NCBI RefSeq assembly: GCF_001949145.1
Contig: NW_019091501.1
Location: 248,001-312,000 of the forward strand
Source of the DNA: Acanthaster planci
Lineage: Eukaryota; Echinodermata; Asteroidea; Valvatida; Acanthasteridae
DNA length: 64,000 nucleotides
Direction of reading: 5' to 3'
Shown here: in pieces, positions 13,368-24,811 of the stretch
Layout: each line of letters opens with the position of its first letter
Position numbering within the stretch: the stretch's first letter is position 1
The notes under the pieces: model-generated
Told to the model about the DNA's origin: nothing
What the model saw: only the letters and a program-made list of their open reading frames with translations
Database searches by the model: none
Program-made: the position numbers and the translations under genes

Positions 13368-13680
13368 GGGCCTTAATTTTTAAGCTCACGTCCGTTTTAT
13401 AAATGCAGCTCGATCATTAAACTTATCCAAACGGCACTACCATGCGACCACATTTTCCCACATCTGAGGAATTGTTTAGTCAGCCTACGCACAAGTACAC
13501 GTTGTATAGGTAGTAGTAGGCCTACATTTGCCGATAGTTACAGCCTGTAACGCCCTGTGTATTGAGTTAATCACTGAATGCCCAATCGTTTGGTTTATGT
13601 GCACAACTGGCGCGATCCAGCTCCGTCGATGTCGCACTTTGACTGCCTGGATTATTCGACCTCGCAAATGCCGCGGTCAC

Positions 13681-13925
13681 TGTGCATGCGCAGCCGGCCA
13701 TGCGCCATCATTAGGCGCACAGTGTGTGTGCAACCTTCAGGTCATATTCATGGTGCTAACCCGTATCGTGCATATGTCCACAGCATCCTGCCAAGTTATC
13801 CAAATACGTATATGCATGATATGTGGTAAACTGAAATAGTGATCTTGTCTCTGTTGCCCATAGGACACTCATCAGAGGCCGCAACCAAATTGCTTCACTC
13901 TACATAACGGTTTTAAGATGGCGGA
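13681..13925 (+). promoter_or_regulatory. Promoter region with NRF1-like and YY1-like motifs
   Basis: TGTGCATGCGCA at 13681-13692 differs by one base from the NRF1 palindrome. A second GCATGCGC-like site (CCATGCGCCATC) follows at about 13699. The start codon lies inside AAGATGGCGGAC (13915-13926), which matches the YY1 core AANATGGCGGC closely. I see no TATA box. This is the pattern expected of a TATA-less housekeeping promoter with YY1 bound near the start codon. Factor binding is inferred from motifs only. Confidence 0.45.
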
Positions 13926-16900
13926 CGCCGAGACGGACATATCTGCGCAGGTGCGAACCACAACATCAGCCACTGCGTCATGTACGACCTCGTCGCCAAA
14001 GTGTACGACTGTTCCCGCCAGTGTCATTCAGGCCGTCAACAAGTCCAGTGACCTCGTGCCTGCTTTATTTGCCCTTCCGTGTAACAGGTTAGTTACATTA
14101 TCTGCAGCGACTGAATTAGCAACTTTCCAGTTCGCAAAACAGCATTTTACATGTATGTGAAGAAAAGTTCAATGACCCTGTGCTCTCACTGTTCTGAGCA
14201 TTTCTGTTGTGGAGCCGTATCAATGGTCGTAGTTCTAGGAACAAGAATCGATGATTCATGTTGTATTTTAATGTAAATGAGTGCTCATGTTTTGTGATCG
14301 AGTTTCCTGATGCTTGTGCAGATGTGTAGATGAAGCATATTTGGCTTTTCTCAGACTGTCGTAACGTTATTCCGTAAGTGAATTACATACACTCAAGACA
14401 TACATGTTCCTCAAAAATTTCATTTACAGTCTGAAAAGATCCCAGTCCTGTCCTTCGTTACGTTGACATGCCAGTCAGGCACCTGCACTGTGGCACACTC
14501 GATTCGTTACAGATAGAGGATAGATTCCTGTTCAGTATGTTGTCCAGACGGTCGTGCCCCTTTCGTGGGGATTCATGAAAAGCATTCACAAATCTTATAT
14601 TGAAGAAAAATACAGGTACATGTACATATGTATAGCTAAGAGAAACTACATTTACTAACTCCAAACAAAGAAAGTGAAGCAGGAGCATGCAAATAATAAT
14701 TATACATGTAATAACATGTATAATTATTGCTCTATATTAGTAGCAGTAGTATTAGTATTATGATTGTGCGTACATGCAATTATAACCAATTAGATATTTA
14801 CCACATTACAATCAACTAAAACACAAAACATTGAAAGAAGAAAACAATTATCATAATTTGACCAAAAAAGTTGCAACAGTGTTATTAATACTTCTAACAG
14901 TGATGTGTAGTAAACACGTGTTATAAGTATTTGTTTTGTGTTTTGGTATTTGGGTTTAATTTGATTGTTTTGGACTTTTTCTTTTTGTCGTTTGTTTTTG
15001 TAATAATTTTGTTGTTTGCTTATCTTTATTTTTACGCTATTCATCAATTTTCTTTTATTGGCTCTTTTTATTGTTTTATTTTCGATTTATTGTTTAAAAA
15101 GTGACAGCAGTGAATTCTCGTAGAAACACTTGTATGCAATTTTATACTCTCCTTCTATTTATGAAAACTACTACACATTTCCCTAAGTTATGTGTGTTGA
15201 AAATGCACTTCTTTGAACATTCCTACTAAATCATCTTGTTCCTGGATGACTGAGGGCGCTGTTGCTGTCGTGTCATTCAGGGAAGACGTGGTTCAGTTCA
15301 TAGTTTTTGTGTTCGATTTGTAATCCCCGAATTTATTCAATAAAGACATTTTTGAGCAAGGATCGCTTGCTTTCATTTTGTTGTATACTTGGCAATTGTG
15401 AATCACCAAAGAAAAGAAAATTCAGATCAGCAAACCAATGTTACATGTTCATTGAGCGTTTCTTCCTGGGTTGACATCACACTGCTTTTTTTACCCTGAA
15501 TATGGAAAATATTCATTAATGTAAAAGTAAAAGGGAGGCAAAATATTCAGTCAACAAAAAAATTGAAAATGTCCAGCCCAAAACGGGATGCATCTAAATG
15601 ATTTACCGTTTGGTCGGAGAAACTGAAGCAATTGAGTTTTACACAAGATTCACCCTGCTATCTTTGTAAAGTAACGTATGATAAACTTGAGAGTTGCTAA
15701 ATGGAAACAGCGCCCCCAATAAACCAAAAGTGACTTTCTTCAAAAAGGTTACAATTTAATTTCCAAACTTTAGCCTTCTAAGTGTAGTTGTCGATTTTTA
15801 GAGCAGATAATACCTCTGTAATTTTTCTGGTCATTCTTTTTACCTCTTTTCCTAGGGTTTCACTTTGCTCTCGTAGCTCCCTCCTATATGATTTTTGTAA
15901 ATCCAAACATGTATCTGTATTGCACCCCACACCTTTAATGGATAATCCCTAAGTTGTGCCTTAAAAGTCAGAAAGCGATTTTCAGGAGACCACGAGATCC
16001 AATATAATTTTCAATATTCCAGTCATTTTGAACCGTATAAACCTGGTTATATTTACTTCAGAAATACAAACTGACCTCTTGATGAAATCCATTCTTTACA
16101 AATAAAATATGCTTTTGTTGCTAAGTGGAGCAGTGCACGTTAAGGTACAACCATCGTTGGCGATCTCTACATGCATTTGGTTTGATTAATTTAAACCATT
16201 GGGAAAGTTAAGATTGTTACAGAACTAGTGAATTTGTGTGGTTTGGGACATCTGTGGAACATTAAGACAAACCAACTTGTTTTACTTTTCATGTACCTCC
16301 AGAAGAACATTTATAAATGATGTACTCACCGAATAATTTTAATTAAATTCAGAAAACGTACATGTATACTTCTTACGAATTAGATTCTTGTATATTGCAT
16401 AGTTTTTTGTGGCTATAGTTTTCTGAACATTTATGACTTGGTTGTGGTCTCAGTTTGGTTTGAACTACAAACTTGGAATTTTCGTTTTCCTTGTCTTTAT
16501 TCTCATGCTTTCCGTTTCCGCAAGCATTGTCAAAGGTGCCCAGACTTGTCCATGCATGAAAACAATCACCCGCTTGCGGTTCAATTATGCCCCAGATTGA
16601 AAAAAATCATATTAAGTGTTGTCAGATGACTTGGAATAATTGAAAACCTTCCCAACCTCCCAGAGTCGAAATGTTTAAAGAAAAGTCTGGTTGGAGTACG
16701 TAACATGGAAGTAGACTGAAGTACGCTGTACAAGTTATCAAAAAAGTTAAGCAATAATCCAAGATCATTCATTATTGGGCATTGTGTTAATCAGTATTCA
16801 ACTGCTTCTGCAACCAAATTGATTTTGTTTATTTTTGGCAGTGGAGACACCAAGAAACTCAAGCTTTGCAAGCGGGTTGGATGGTTACGAGACGGTGTCT

Positions 16901-19900
16901 TCACAACCGGGTACATGGAGATCAACACGAAGGAGGCAAAACAGAAAGGCATCTTCAAAACACCGCGACGGGTGACCCTGGTCCGGCGAGAGGACAGCGC
17001 GTTCCAGTCCACCACGGTAGGCACGAGCACCAAGCCGCCCACCGGCGACCAGTTGAGCTCCGTCATGCTGAAGCGAAACACCTCCACTACGGCCGTGATT
17101 GATTTGAAGGGGGAGCTTGTTCCAAACACCATCCTGGTGGAGAAGGGTAGCCTGGTGTTCGATGAGGGAACGACGGGCAAGCTGGTCGCGCTCAACAGCC
17201 ACGATCCCCCGCCCATAGTGGGGGCTTCAGACGCAATTGTTGACAGTGACGACACCCAAAGCAAAGAAGCAGTTAGTGAAGCCTCTCGAATGGAAGATCA
17301 GAACCTGTGTGGTGATTCCCTTGAGAGAGACACGGTCGTTCGCAACTGTGAAAACAACAATACAAGTAAACCCTCGTCAGACTCGCTCAAGCCGGAACGT
17401 GGGCAGCTACGTCAGATTCCGCAAAAGGCGCCCACGGCGTCTGCAGACACTGCTGAGGATCGGCTGTCTGTCCCAGAATATTTCTTGACCGAGGAAGGTG
17501 AGGCCTCTCCCGTGGGACGGAGATCAGCCTCCGAGCCCAACCAAGATTTCCAGGCCACCCCAGCCGTAAGGGCGCTCAAGCACTTGGTGAACGTTGCCGA
17601 TGTAAACCGCAAAGCGCGTTATTCTAAGAATGGTGAACCGTCAGCAGGAACTGAGCAGCAGGTGCATACAAAGTCCCATATTACCTGTAACTCAAATGGA
17701 CCTGTTCTCAGATCGTTAAGAGCAAGCCTGAGTAGCGAGAAGTCACCAGCATCATCAAGCATCAAACTTCGAGATGCCCAACCGTCCAAGCGCCGCTCCC
17801 TGAATGAAACTGTTGATTTTCTCTTCAAGGAACTTAAAATTGCCAACACCGGAAAGCTGAACCCGACATGCAGCGTCATCAAGCTGGATATTGACTTCTC
17901 TTCCAAAGATGCTGTCGAGGAGGCGGTCAGGCAGTCGACCGCCAAGACGTCGGTGGTAACAACCCCATGTGTCCCGAAAGAACACCTCAACCTGTTAGAC
18001 AAACGAACGCAGTTGCAAACACCACCGTCCAGAAATACTGTCGCCACAAACAGTTCATCCTCTTCATCGTTTGATAGTGCCGAAAGAACGTTGCAACCCC
18101 CCACCAAGACCTGTGAAGCTGTTAGTGACCACTCAGTTGTTTTAGTGTCATCAGAAGGAGCCACAGCTCTCTACCAAGCACCTGCAAAAACTGTGCATCC
18201 CTCTGGACCGTCAGTAAGCAGTATACGTGATCTTGCGACAATATCTACAGGTGACAAACCACCCAGTCAACATTTTCCCAGTTCTAGTGAAAATACACGA
18301 GAGACTTGTTTGAACATAGACAGTGTTTCGGTCAGTAAAAGCGCTCAGCGTCAAACGGAGGAGCAGAATCCACTTCAGACCCCGTCTCAAGCAAAACAAG
18401 TCTCCACGGTGGACCATATCACCGTACCAAACGGGAGCCCAACTGCGCCCACGAGTTGTGCCTCGTCCGAATTGACTCGTAGAACAGGCCCCCGTAGTCC
18501 CAGCTCTGAAGTCGGGTCTGAGAACCATTCATCTGAAACTCCAACGCAAGCTGCACCAGCCTCCGAATCACCAGCTAACGTACCGCAGACGCCAGTGAAC
18601 GTGGCTGTGGAAAGCACAATTCCTACCGATCTCGACAACGGAAGCCCGTTCAAGAACTCTTTAGACGGGTTCCCCACTTTACAGATCGGTTCAGTTTACA
18701 GCTTGTCAGAGAAGGAGGCAAAAGAACTTTTCCCTGATCCCAAGCCTTCACAACCCAACAAATCTGTTCTGTCGACCCAAGAAGCAGATGATCGCGATAC
18801 CGGTATACCATCAACGAATTTCGGAGTAACCGGCAAGGAGGAATTCACGGATGCCTCGCATTTACAAGGCATTAACCTTGGCAGTCAAATCCAACCAACC
18901 AAGACGGCGTCATTTTCAAATCAAAATGTATCAACCTTTCCCTTTGTCAGCAATCCAAACGTCAAACTGTACAACATCACACCCTCAAAAGCGTCGTCGA
19001 ACAAGAAAACCATCTGTACCCCAGTTACTGCTGTAGTGCCGAGCCCTCCAGCAAACGTGTTACCGACCAACATTGTAGTCTCTGTGCCCGCGGCCCCCGG
19101 CTTGATAAATGTGCAGCAGCCAGTTTACCGTGCCGCTGGGCAACTGTACAAGCTGGTTCCATCCACCCAGGCAGCGGCTGTCCCAAACCAATCCCAGCTG
19201 GTCTCGCTCGTTCCCGTTCATATTGGAGCACTTCAAAGAACCACCGTCAGTACTTCGCCCTCGGTTCCCGTCCCAACATCCAGCATAGCCCAGGTGGTTT
19301 CCTCTGCCCCTGCACAATTTCCCATAAGACCTTCTACGAGCGCTGCCACATTGCCTTTGAAAAGGCCGAATCCTGCTGTCTTGAACCTTCCGATTGTTGC
19401 TCAAAGTTGTTCAGGTGACAAGCGGATTGTGATAACCAGGGTGAGGAAGGAGGCTTCACACCGGCCCCAATCCACACCAACAAATCACGTGTCTGGGGCC
19501 GATGGAGTAAGCAAAGTCGCTCCCTTGTCGTCTGGCATCGTTACTCCGGGGTCAGGTCGAACAATCTCGTCCCCTGGGTTGGCTACAAGTCCACTCACCC
19601 CGAAGATTGTAGCGAGTTCTGCCGATAGTGTCACAGCGAAGAAAACTATAGTAACCAGAAAGGACACCGTCGTTCCCATAGCAAAAGCCGTAACGACTAA
19701 ACACTCAGAATCTGGTTTGGAACTGAAGTCTCCGCAGCGTGGATTCAGCCCGGGGATTGATGCTCCCAGGAAAACATTCCTGATCACAACCTCAAACGGA
19801 GAGAAGAGGTTGGTGAGCCTTCCGGCTAATGCAGATGCTGCTACTGTACTATCGAAAATGGCCAGCAACAAGGCGTACCAGTTCGTGCTCCCACAAAAGG

Positions 19901-20499
19901 CCACTGTCAAAAAGGCAGACGGTGAGAAAGGCAGTTGCGAGGAACTAAAGAGTAGCGAGTCGACAGTGATCCAAAGCCCAAAGAAACCTGAGAAGTCTCC
20001 GGATAAGCCTGCGCATAAACCTGCGCACAAAATAAAGAAAAAACAGCCCATTCTAAAAATTAAATTTTCGAAGGAACCGGAGGTGGACCCGGACGTCCGG
20101 AGAAGTACCCGGGAGAAAAAAATAAAGCGCCCCTACTCGCCACCACGAGAAGCCCCCAGGAGAGCAAAGGTTTCTCGCCCCGAAACTCCATCAGTGACTG
20201 ATGACGAGGCCAACCAATCGCTGGATGTCCAGGACACTGACGGCAGCCCGTTGCCGTTTATCAAAACCGAGCCCGGTAGTCCCGATCCAGAGCCGACATA
20301 TTGGGACGACGTGACGGCTGAGGAAGATAGCCTGCCACCTCAGCTGCCATGCCCGCCTTCTTACTTTGATCGACAGGACAGGGTGAAGCGATTGAAGGCA
20401 TTGATGAAGGAGAAGGAGAAGGCCCTAGAGGAGATGCTGGAAAGACGAAAACAAGAGCTGGAGGAAAGGCTAGCAGATCCGGAGCTTGCTGACCTATAA
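13918..20499 (+). CDS. Unrecognised 1275-residue, mostly disordered, probably nuclear protein
   Basis: Two coding exons: 13918-14087 and 16842-20499. The donor is AACAG|GTTAGT and the acceptor TTTTTGGCAG|T, both in phase 2, giving 1275 residues. Exon 1 begins MADAETDISAQ in good context. The most ordered-looking part spans the exon join (PALFALPCN, then GDTKKLKLCKRVGWLRDGVF, then a basic KTPRRVTLVRRE). The middle, roughly residues 120-1080, is rich in Ser, Thr, Pro, Gln and Val and looks disordered. Towards the C-terminus are a Lys-rich stretch (KPAHKPAHKIKKKQPILKIK), RRSTREKKIKRP, a SUMO-type site IKTE near 20261, and a final charged helix (about 45 residues from FDRQDRVKRLKALMKEKEKA) that may be a coiled coil. 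This composition is typical of chromatin or transcription cofactors. I do not recognise the family and assign no function. Almost the whole protein lies in one 3.66-kb exon. Confidence 0.82.
14088..16841 (+). other. Intron 1 of the 13918 gene
   Basis: AT-rich intron of 2754 bp bounded by GTTAGT and TTTTTGGCAG. It contains a short palindrome, ACATGTAATAACATGT, near 14703, but no other recognisable element. Confidence 0.75.
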
Positions 20500-21684
20500 A
20501 ATGCTGTCATTTGAAGCTGCAGTTGTATTTTTGTTAACTAGTGTTCATTTACGAAGTATTCTCTTCTCAAAGTTTTAAAACAATGCTGGCGTTCTTCACG
20601 GAATGGTCATGTTTCGCTCTTAAAATTGAAGCTGGCAGAATGACAAACGGTCATTTTTTGCTTTAAAGGTTGGATATCAAAATAAGACTTACATAAACCC
20701 TCCTTTCGTTTTGAGCTTGTTTTTTGTAATACATCAAATACAGAAACAAATAGTTAGAACACAGCAGGGTGTAAAGAGTTTGTGCACATTATACTTACTA
20801 TAGATGCTAGCGGCAAAAGAATATTTCTTGTGAGGCTCGAAATCTAATGAAAAGAAATTACACGTACATGTATGTTCAACTGATTTAGGAGGAGTCTTGT
20901 ATAGTATCAACTTTACCAATTACAGTTCAAAGTTAGAGCTGCAAGGTAACACTCGCATTCATGGATAGCGTGTGATTGCTTTGTAATTTTTCCCTTATGT
21001 TTTACGTTTTCTTTCCTGTTTTCTGATTATAATCCTCTGTCGCACTGTACTGAAAGTGTGACCTTATTTATACTTTAATGTAACTGTCAATATTTATATC
21101 TACATCTAGATCTTCAGTTTAAAACGAATATCTCGACGCCAGTGATAGTTTACGGTCTCGGAAAGGGAGCTGCTTTATTTTGACGCCTTTTACTGTAAGA
21201 TTTTCTTTCCTTAACTTTTGTTGTTTTTATAAACAACAATGAAGCGTTCTTCAACTATTGCCTCTGTGGGAAAATACCCCCTTGATGGTTCACATTGATA
21301 GAGAATGGTATGGAGAGACCACTGAGCGCCATTTTGCCCTTTGCACCTTGCTGCACGCAGTTGAGATGAGCAGTAGGCAGCACAGGTGAACCAGCGAAGT
21401 GCCTTTGTATAATGGTTGTCCAGTTCCACAGCGCTCTCTACTTTCAGCGCGAAGCCCGCACAGAAGGTTTGCATAGCTGCCATCTTGTAGGCCAGAGCAT
21501 TTGTTCCACGGGGTATGCACAAAGGAGGCTTCCCTGTGAAACAAAAGAACTGCCCTACAAAGTGGTCGCCACGCAAAGCGTCTATTGGTCTATCTACAGT
21601 ATGTTAAAAGCTAGCGTGAAAAAAATGCCATATTGATCAGAGTCGATAGAGTTAAATGACAAGAAGCATTATAGGTGTTTGAAG

Positions 21685-21890
21685 TAGTGGCGTATCCGGG
21701 GGCAGCCCCCAAACATGTTGCTTTTTTGTTTGTTTTTCTTTGCTTTAGTGTTACGAATTGGAAGCACCAGCATTTTAAAATGTTACTACCACCTGATGTG
21801 GGATGATAGGATTCTCTACGGGAGAAAAAAATTGGATAGTCAGTTTCGGAAAAAAATCCATTTAACGCCCCCCACCTTGATACGCCACAG
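21685..21890. mobile_element. hAT-like MITE, 206 bp
   Basis: Termini TAGTGGCGTATCC and GATACGCCACAG are inverted repeats. C- and G-rich runs lie just inside both ends (GGGGGCAGCCCCC, CGCCCCCCAC). Flanking 8-mers GTTTGAAG and ACCTGAAG share five of eight bases, compatible with a decayed 8-bp target duplication as made by hAT transposases. It has no coding capacity. Confidence 0.5.
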
Positions 21891-23114
21891 ACCTGAAGAA
21901 AAGAAAAATTGCAGAAAGCGGCCATCTTGTTTTGTGTTTCATGTTTTTATTGCGTATACCTCTGTGTAACAAAAACAGATGAAGGCCTACGGGTACGTCC
22001 ATTTAAAAGATCCGTGTTTTAATGGTAATAACAAGACCATGGAATACTCAGAGAGCTGTATGACCTGGGCCAAGTTACGCAGATGGAGGAAAAAAATCTG
22101 AATTGATCGGATATTCAATTTAGGTGTCATTTGGAGTATCGAAATAAAGTACTACACAAATGTTTCTTGGCTGCGTTTCGTGTGCCACTGCAAAACACCA
22201 ACATGACTCATAGTATGTAAATGGAATGATTCGTAAACTGTATTGGGTTTTTGCATATGCTTCTGAAACCCCACGAATTTTGTTACACGTGGTTCAATTT
22301 TTATGTCATTGCCCGTTGGTCCCATTGTTTTGATTTCCGTTTGAATTCATTCAGTTAATGAGTAGGCGTGCGTTTTTCAGAAACTAAAAGTCTTTCCATC
22401 TTTTACTTTGACGTCAATATTCTCAACTATATTTCCAACTTCTTTATTACAATTTTAAACTAGGTCCACTGTGGTGCTGTGTTCGTATATACATGTAAGT
22501 AGAGGAAAATTCCATGATAGGGCTATGATTGTAGATGGTTCACGGCGTGTGTCGTGATCAAGATCTGTAACTATCGCTTGGATAGCTGTGACTGAACACA
22601 CGCTATAATTGACATGGGTGGACCAGTACTAAGTGTAGTTGACATGTAAGCGACCACCTGGCCAGCATATCACATTGAACAGCAGGCAGTCAGAACAGAA
22701 AGTTGTGATGACGTTTGACGTAAGTCCAAGTGGAGACGTTCGCTCCATTAGCCTATCTGAGGTTTTGTCGACAAAATAGGTCAAGTAAGATCTTTTTGTG
22801 TTTACTCCAAATGTAACCCACTTCAAATAGCGCCCTCTATTTGTGTCCTCCATGCTTCAAAGGGGGCTTATGATACCAGTGCGGAGGGAGGGGCGCAGTT
22901 CGTCTCGAATCCACTTGTGGTCGACTGCTATCCCTTGATGGAGCTTGCGCCTCGAACACATCTTGCGGAACTGCCAGTCAACAATCAAACGCACAAATGT
23001 AACGCTTTCTGAGATTACACACTCTCATTCGCTCCCCACCAGAAACTTCCAAACACGGTTCATTGAGGAGAGTTATGCATCATCAATTTGTCATCAGGTG
23101 TTTTTTGTCAATAA

Positions 23115-23543
23115 GGCCGGTTCATACTTGACGCAAAAGTGATCATAAGGTGAAGTTTTGACGCAGTGGCGTATCTAGGTTTGAGTTTGGGGAGGCAATG
23201 ACAGTCCGATTTTAATTACAGGTTTTGCCCTTACACCGACGCATGTTCATAAACACTGTAGACTCAGTACATCTTGAAATGACAGTCATAGTTCGTTTTA
23301 GCCCGTAGAGGTGCCTAAGGCGCAGTACCGTTTCGGACGTGTTAATGTTTTCAATACAAAATTGTCAACATGTCTGGGGAGAGGCAAGTTGCCCTATATA
23401 CCCCCCGCTGAATACGCCACTGCTTTGATGTCACACCAAGTATTTGTGCTGCGGAAGTCGTATAAGTTGAATACAAGCACTTGCTGATAATGTTTTGCGA
23501 CGTCGAATTCGCTTCAATTTTGAGTTCACCTGAAGTATGATCC
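23115..23543. mobile_element. Inverted-repeat MITE (GGCCGGTTCATACTT family), interrupted
   Basis: The left end GGCCGGTTCATACTTGACGC faces an inverted right end that reads GGATCATACTTCAGGTGAAC on the minus strand, ending near 23543. A younger hAT-like element (23164-23422) is inserted within it. The same terminal sequence occurs in the element at 36255-36428, so there are at least two family members in the window. Confidence 0.45.
23164..23422. mobile_element. hAT-like MITE, 259 bp, nested
   Basis: The left terminus CAGTGGCGTATCTAGG and right terminus GAATACGCCACTG are inverted repeats. The flanking octamers TTTTGACG (23156-23163) and CTTTGATG (23423-23430) match at six of eight positions, supporting an 8-bp target duplication. 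It lies inside the older element at 23115-23543. Confidence 0.55.
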
Positions 23544-24679
23544 TCCCTTTCAACGATTGAATAATAAAGTTTTCAGCATATTAAACACGTTCTGATGACA
23601 CGAGGTCAGGGATTGGCACACTTTGAACAAATGCATGGTTTCGTCTTGACCAAATTCCTCTTTAAACACGTGCATACGCCTACAACACCACTTCTCTTGG
23701 GTTTATTGAGGATAGTGGGCCCCAGTGGACAAGAGGTATATGCTTCGTATAAATCATTCTTTCCTTCATTGAATGTTTATTGCATTTATATGAAAGTGCT
23801 ATAATTCTTCACTTTGGAAAATACCAAAACTTTGACCTGTCTCAAGATAGAACTATATGTGGTGCTTAATCTAATTGATTAGAGGAGTTCTACATGGGTG
23901 TACGTAGGATTAAACTTTTGTGAGAAAAAATGCACATGCACATATTGTACATTACGCAGTGCAGAGTTTTTAATTACGAAGTTCTTATTTAAAATTCTAT
24001 TCTTCACACACTTTGATTTTTAATAGCATTCAATGTACTCCGATTTCTATCGTGAGGATTTACCTGTAAAATACCTGTAAAAAAATTTGAAAAGACTACA
24101 TCTGGCTATTATATCAGGTACTGTTATAACTAAGGTGGATATAAACCTCAATGAGAGGGATGCTTGTAGAGGTACACAAAAATATAATTTATCAAAACGT
24201 TTTGTTATCTGGTGACAAAATGTGTAACCAGAGATGCGATTGAGCAGTTGGTGAGAAGCAAAATGTACCCAAGAACCCACCTCAGACGATGGACTAATAA
24301 TACAGCGACCAGACTAAAAAGCCATCCGGTCGACTGAGGTTGTACTACAGAGTCACAGGTGTAAACCAATCCTGATGGGCTGCACCTTGCCCAGGTGGAC
24401 TCCCTGACCTGGGCTAAATGGGTTTGTACCGTACTTGTGCATTAGTAGTACGCGTGTAGGAAGCCAACCCAAGGGATGTTTACACCCATCACAACGCAGT
24501 TGAGTCTAGTGCCACAACAGCACGGTAACTATGGCGTCCCCTATGATTATTCTATGCAGCAGGGAGGTGTTCTCTGGATGCACCAGGATGTTGCTTGCCC
24601 AAATAGAGCAACGAACGCGTGTTGAATAGCAGGGGTGTGAGAATTCAGCTTTCAACTTTTCAGCTGATGTGTTCTGATT

Positions 24680-24685
24680 TTTATT
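24680..24685 (-). terminator. Polyadenylation signal AATAAA for the GPCR gene
   Basis: AATAAA on the minus strand, about 130 bp downstream of the GPCR stop codon. The surrounding sequence is T/A-rich. It is the first canonical signal after the stop. Confidence 0.45.
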
Positions 24686-24811
24686 TTAAATTTTGTACCC
24701 CTAATCCGTACATAATTATGGAAACCCTTTCTTAAATTTCAGCTTTTTGCTATAGCTGTTTTCAGCTTTTTTGTATGTGGCCACTCACATCCCTGAATGG
24801 CACCTAGCACA

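Larger units (their letters stand above)
9105..13600. other. Repeat-rich non-coding stretch
   Basis: Holds a pogo/Tigger-like element end near 10301, a duplicated 173-bp unit at 12158-12480, an inverted-repeat element at 12613-13070 and a 36-bp inverted repeat at 13275-13367, each listed separately. I found no supported coding exon. The longest open frame (9104-9688) has no recognisable protein character. Confidence 0.45.
20500..24650. other. 3' flank and intergenic DNA with DNA-transposon relics
   Basis: Probably begins with the 3' UTR of the preceding gene; no AATAAA lies close to the stop, the first clear one being near 22143. Two hAT-like elements (21685-21890 and 23164-23422) and an older inverted-repeat element (23115-23543) are listed separately. 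The interval 24290-24620 holds an unrecognised GC-richer segment. No further coding exon is supported. Confidence 0.45.
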
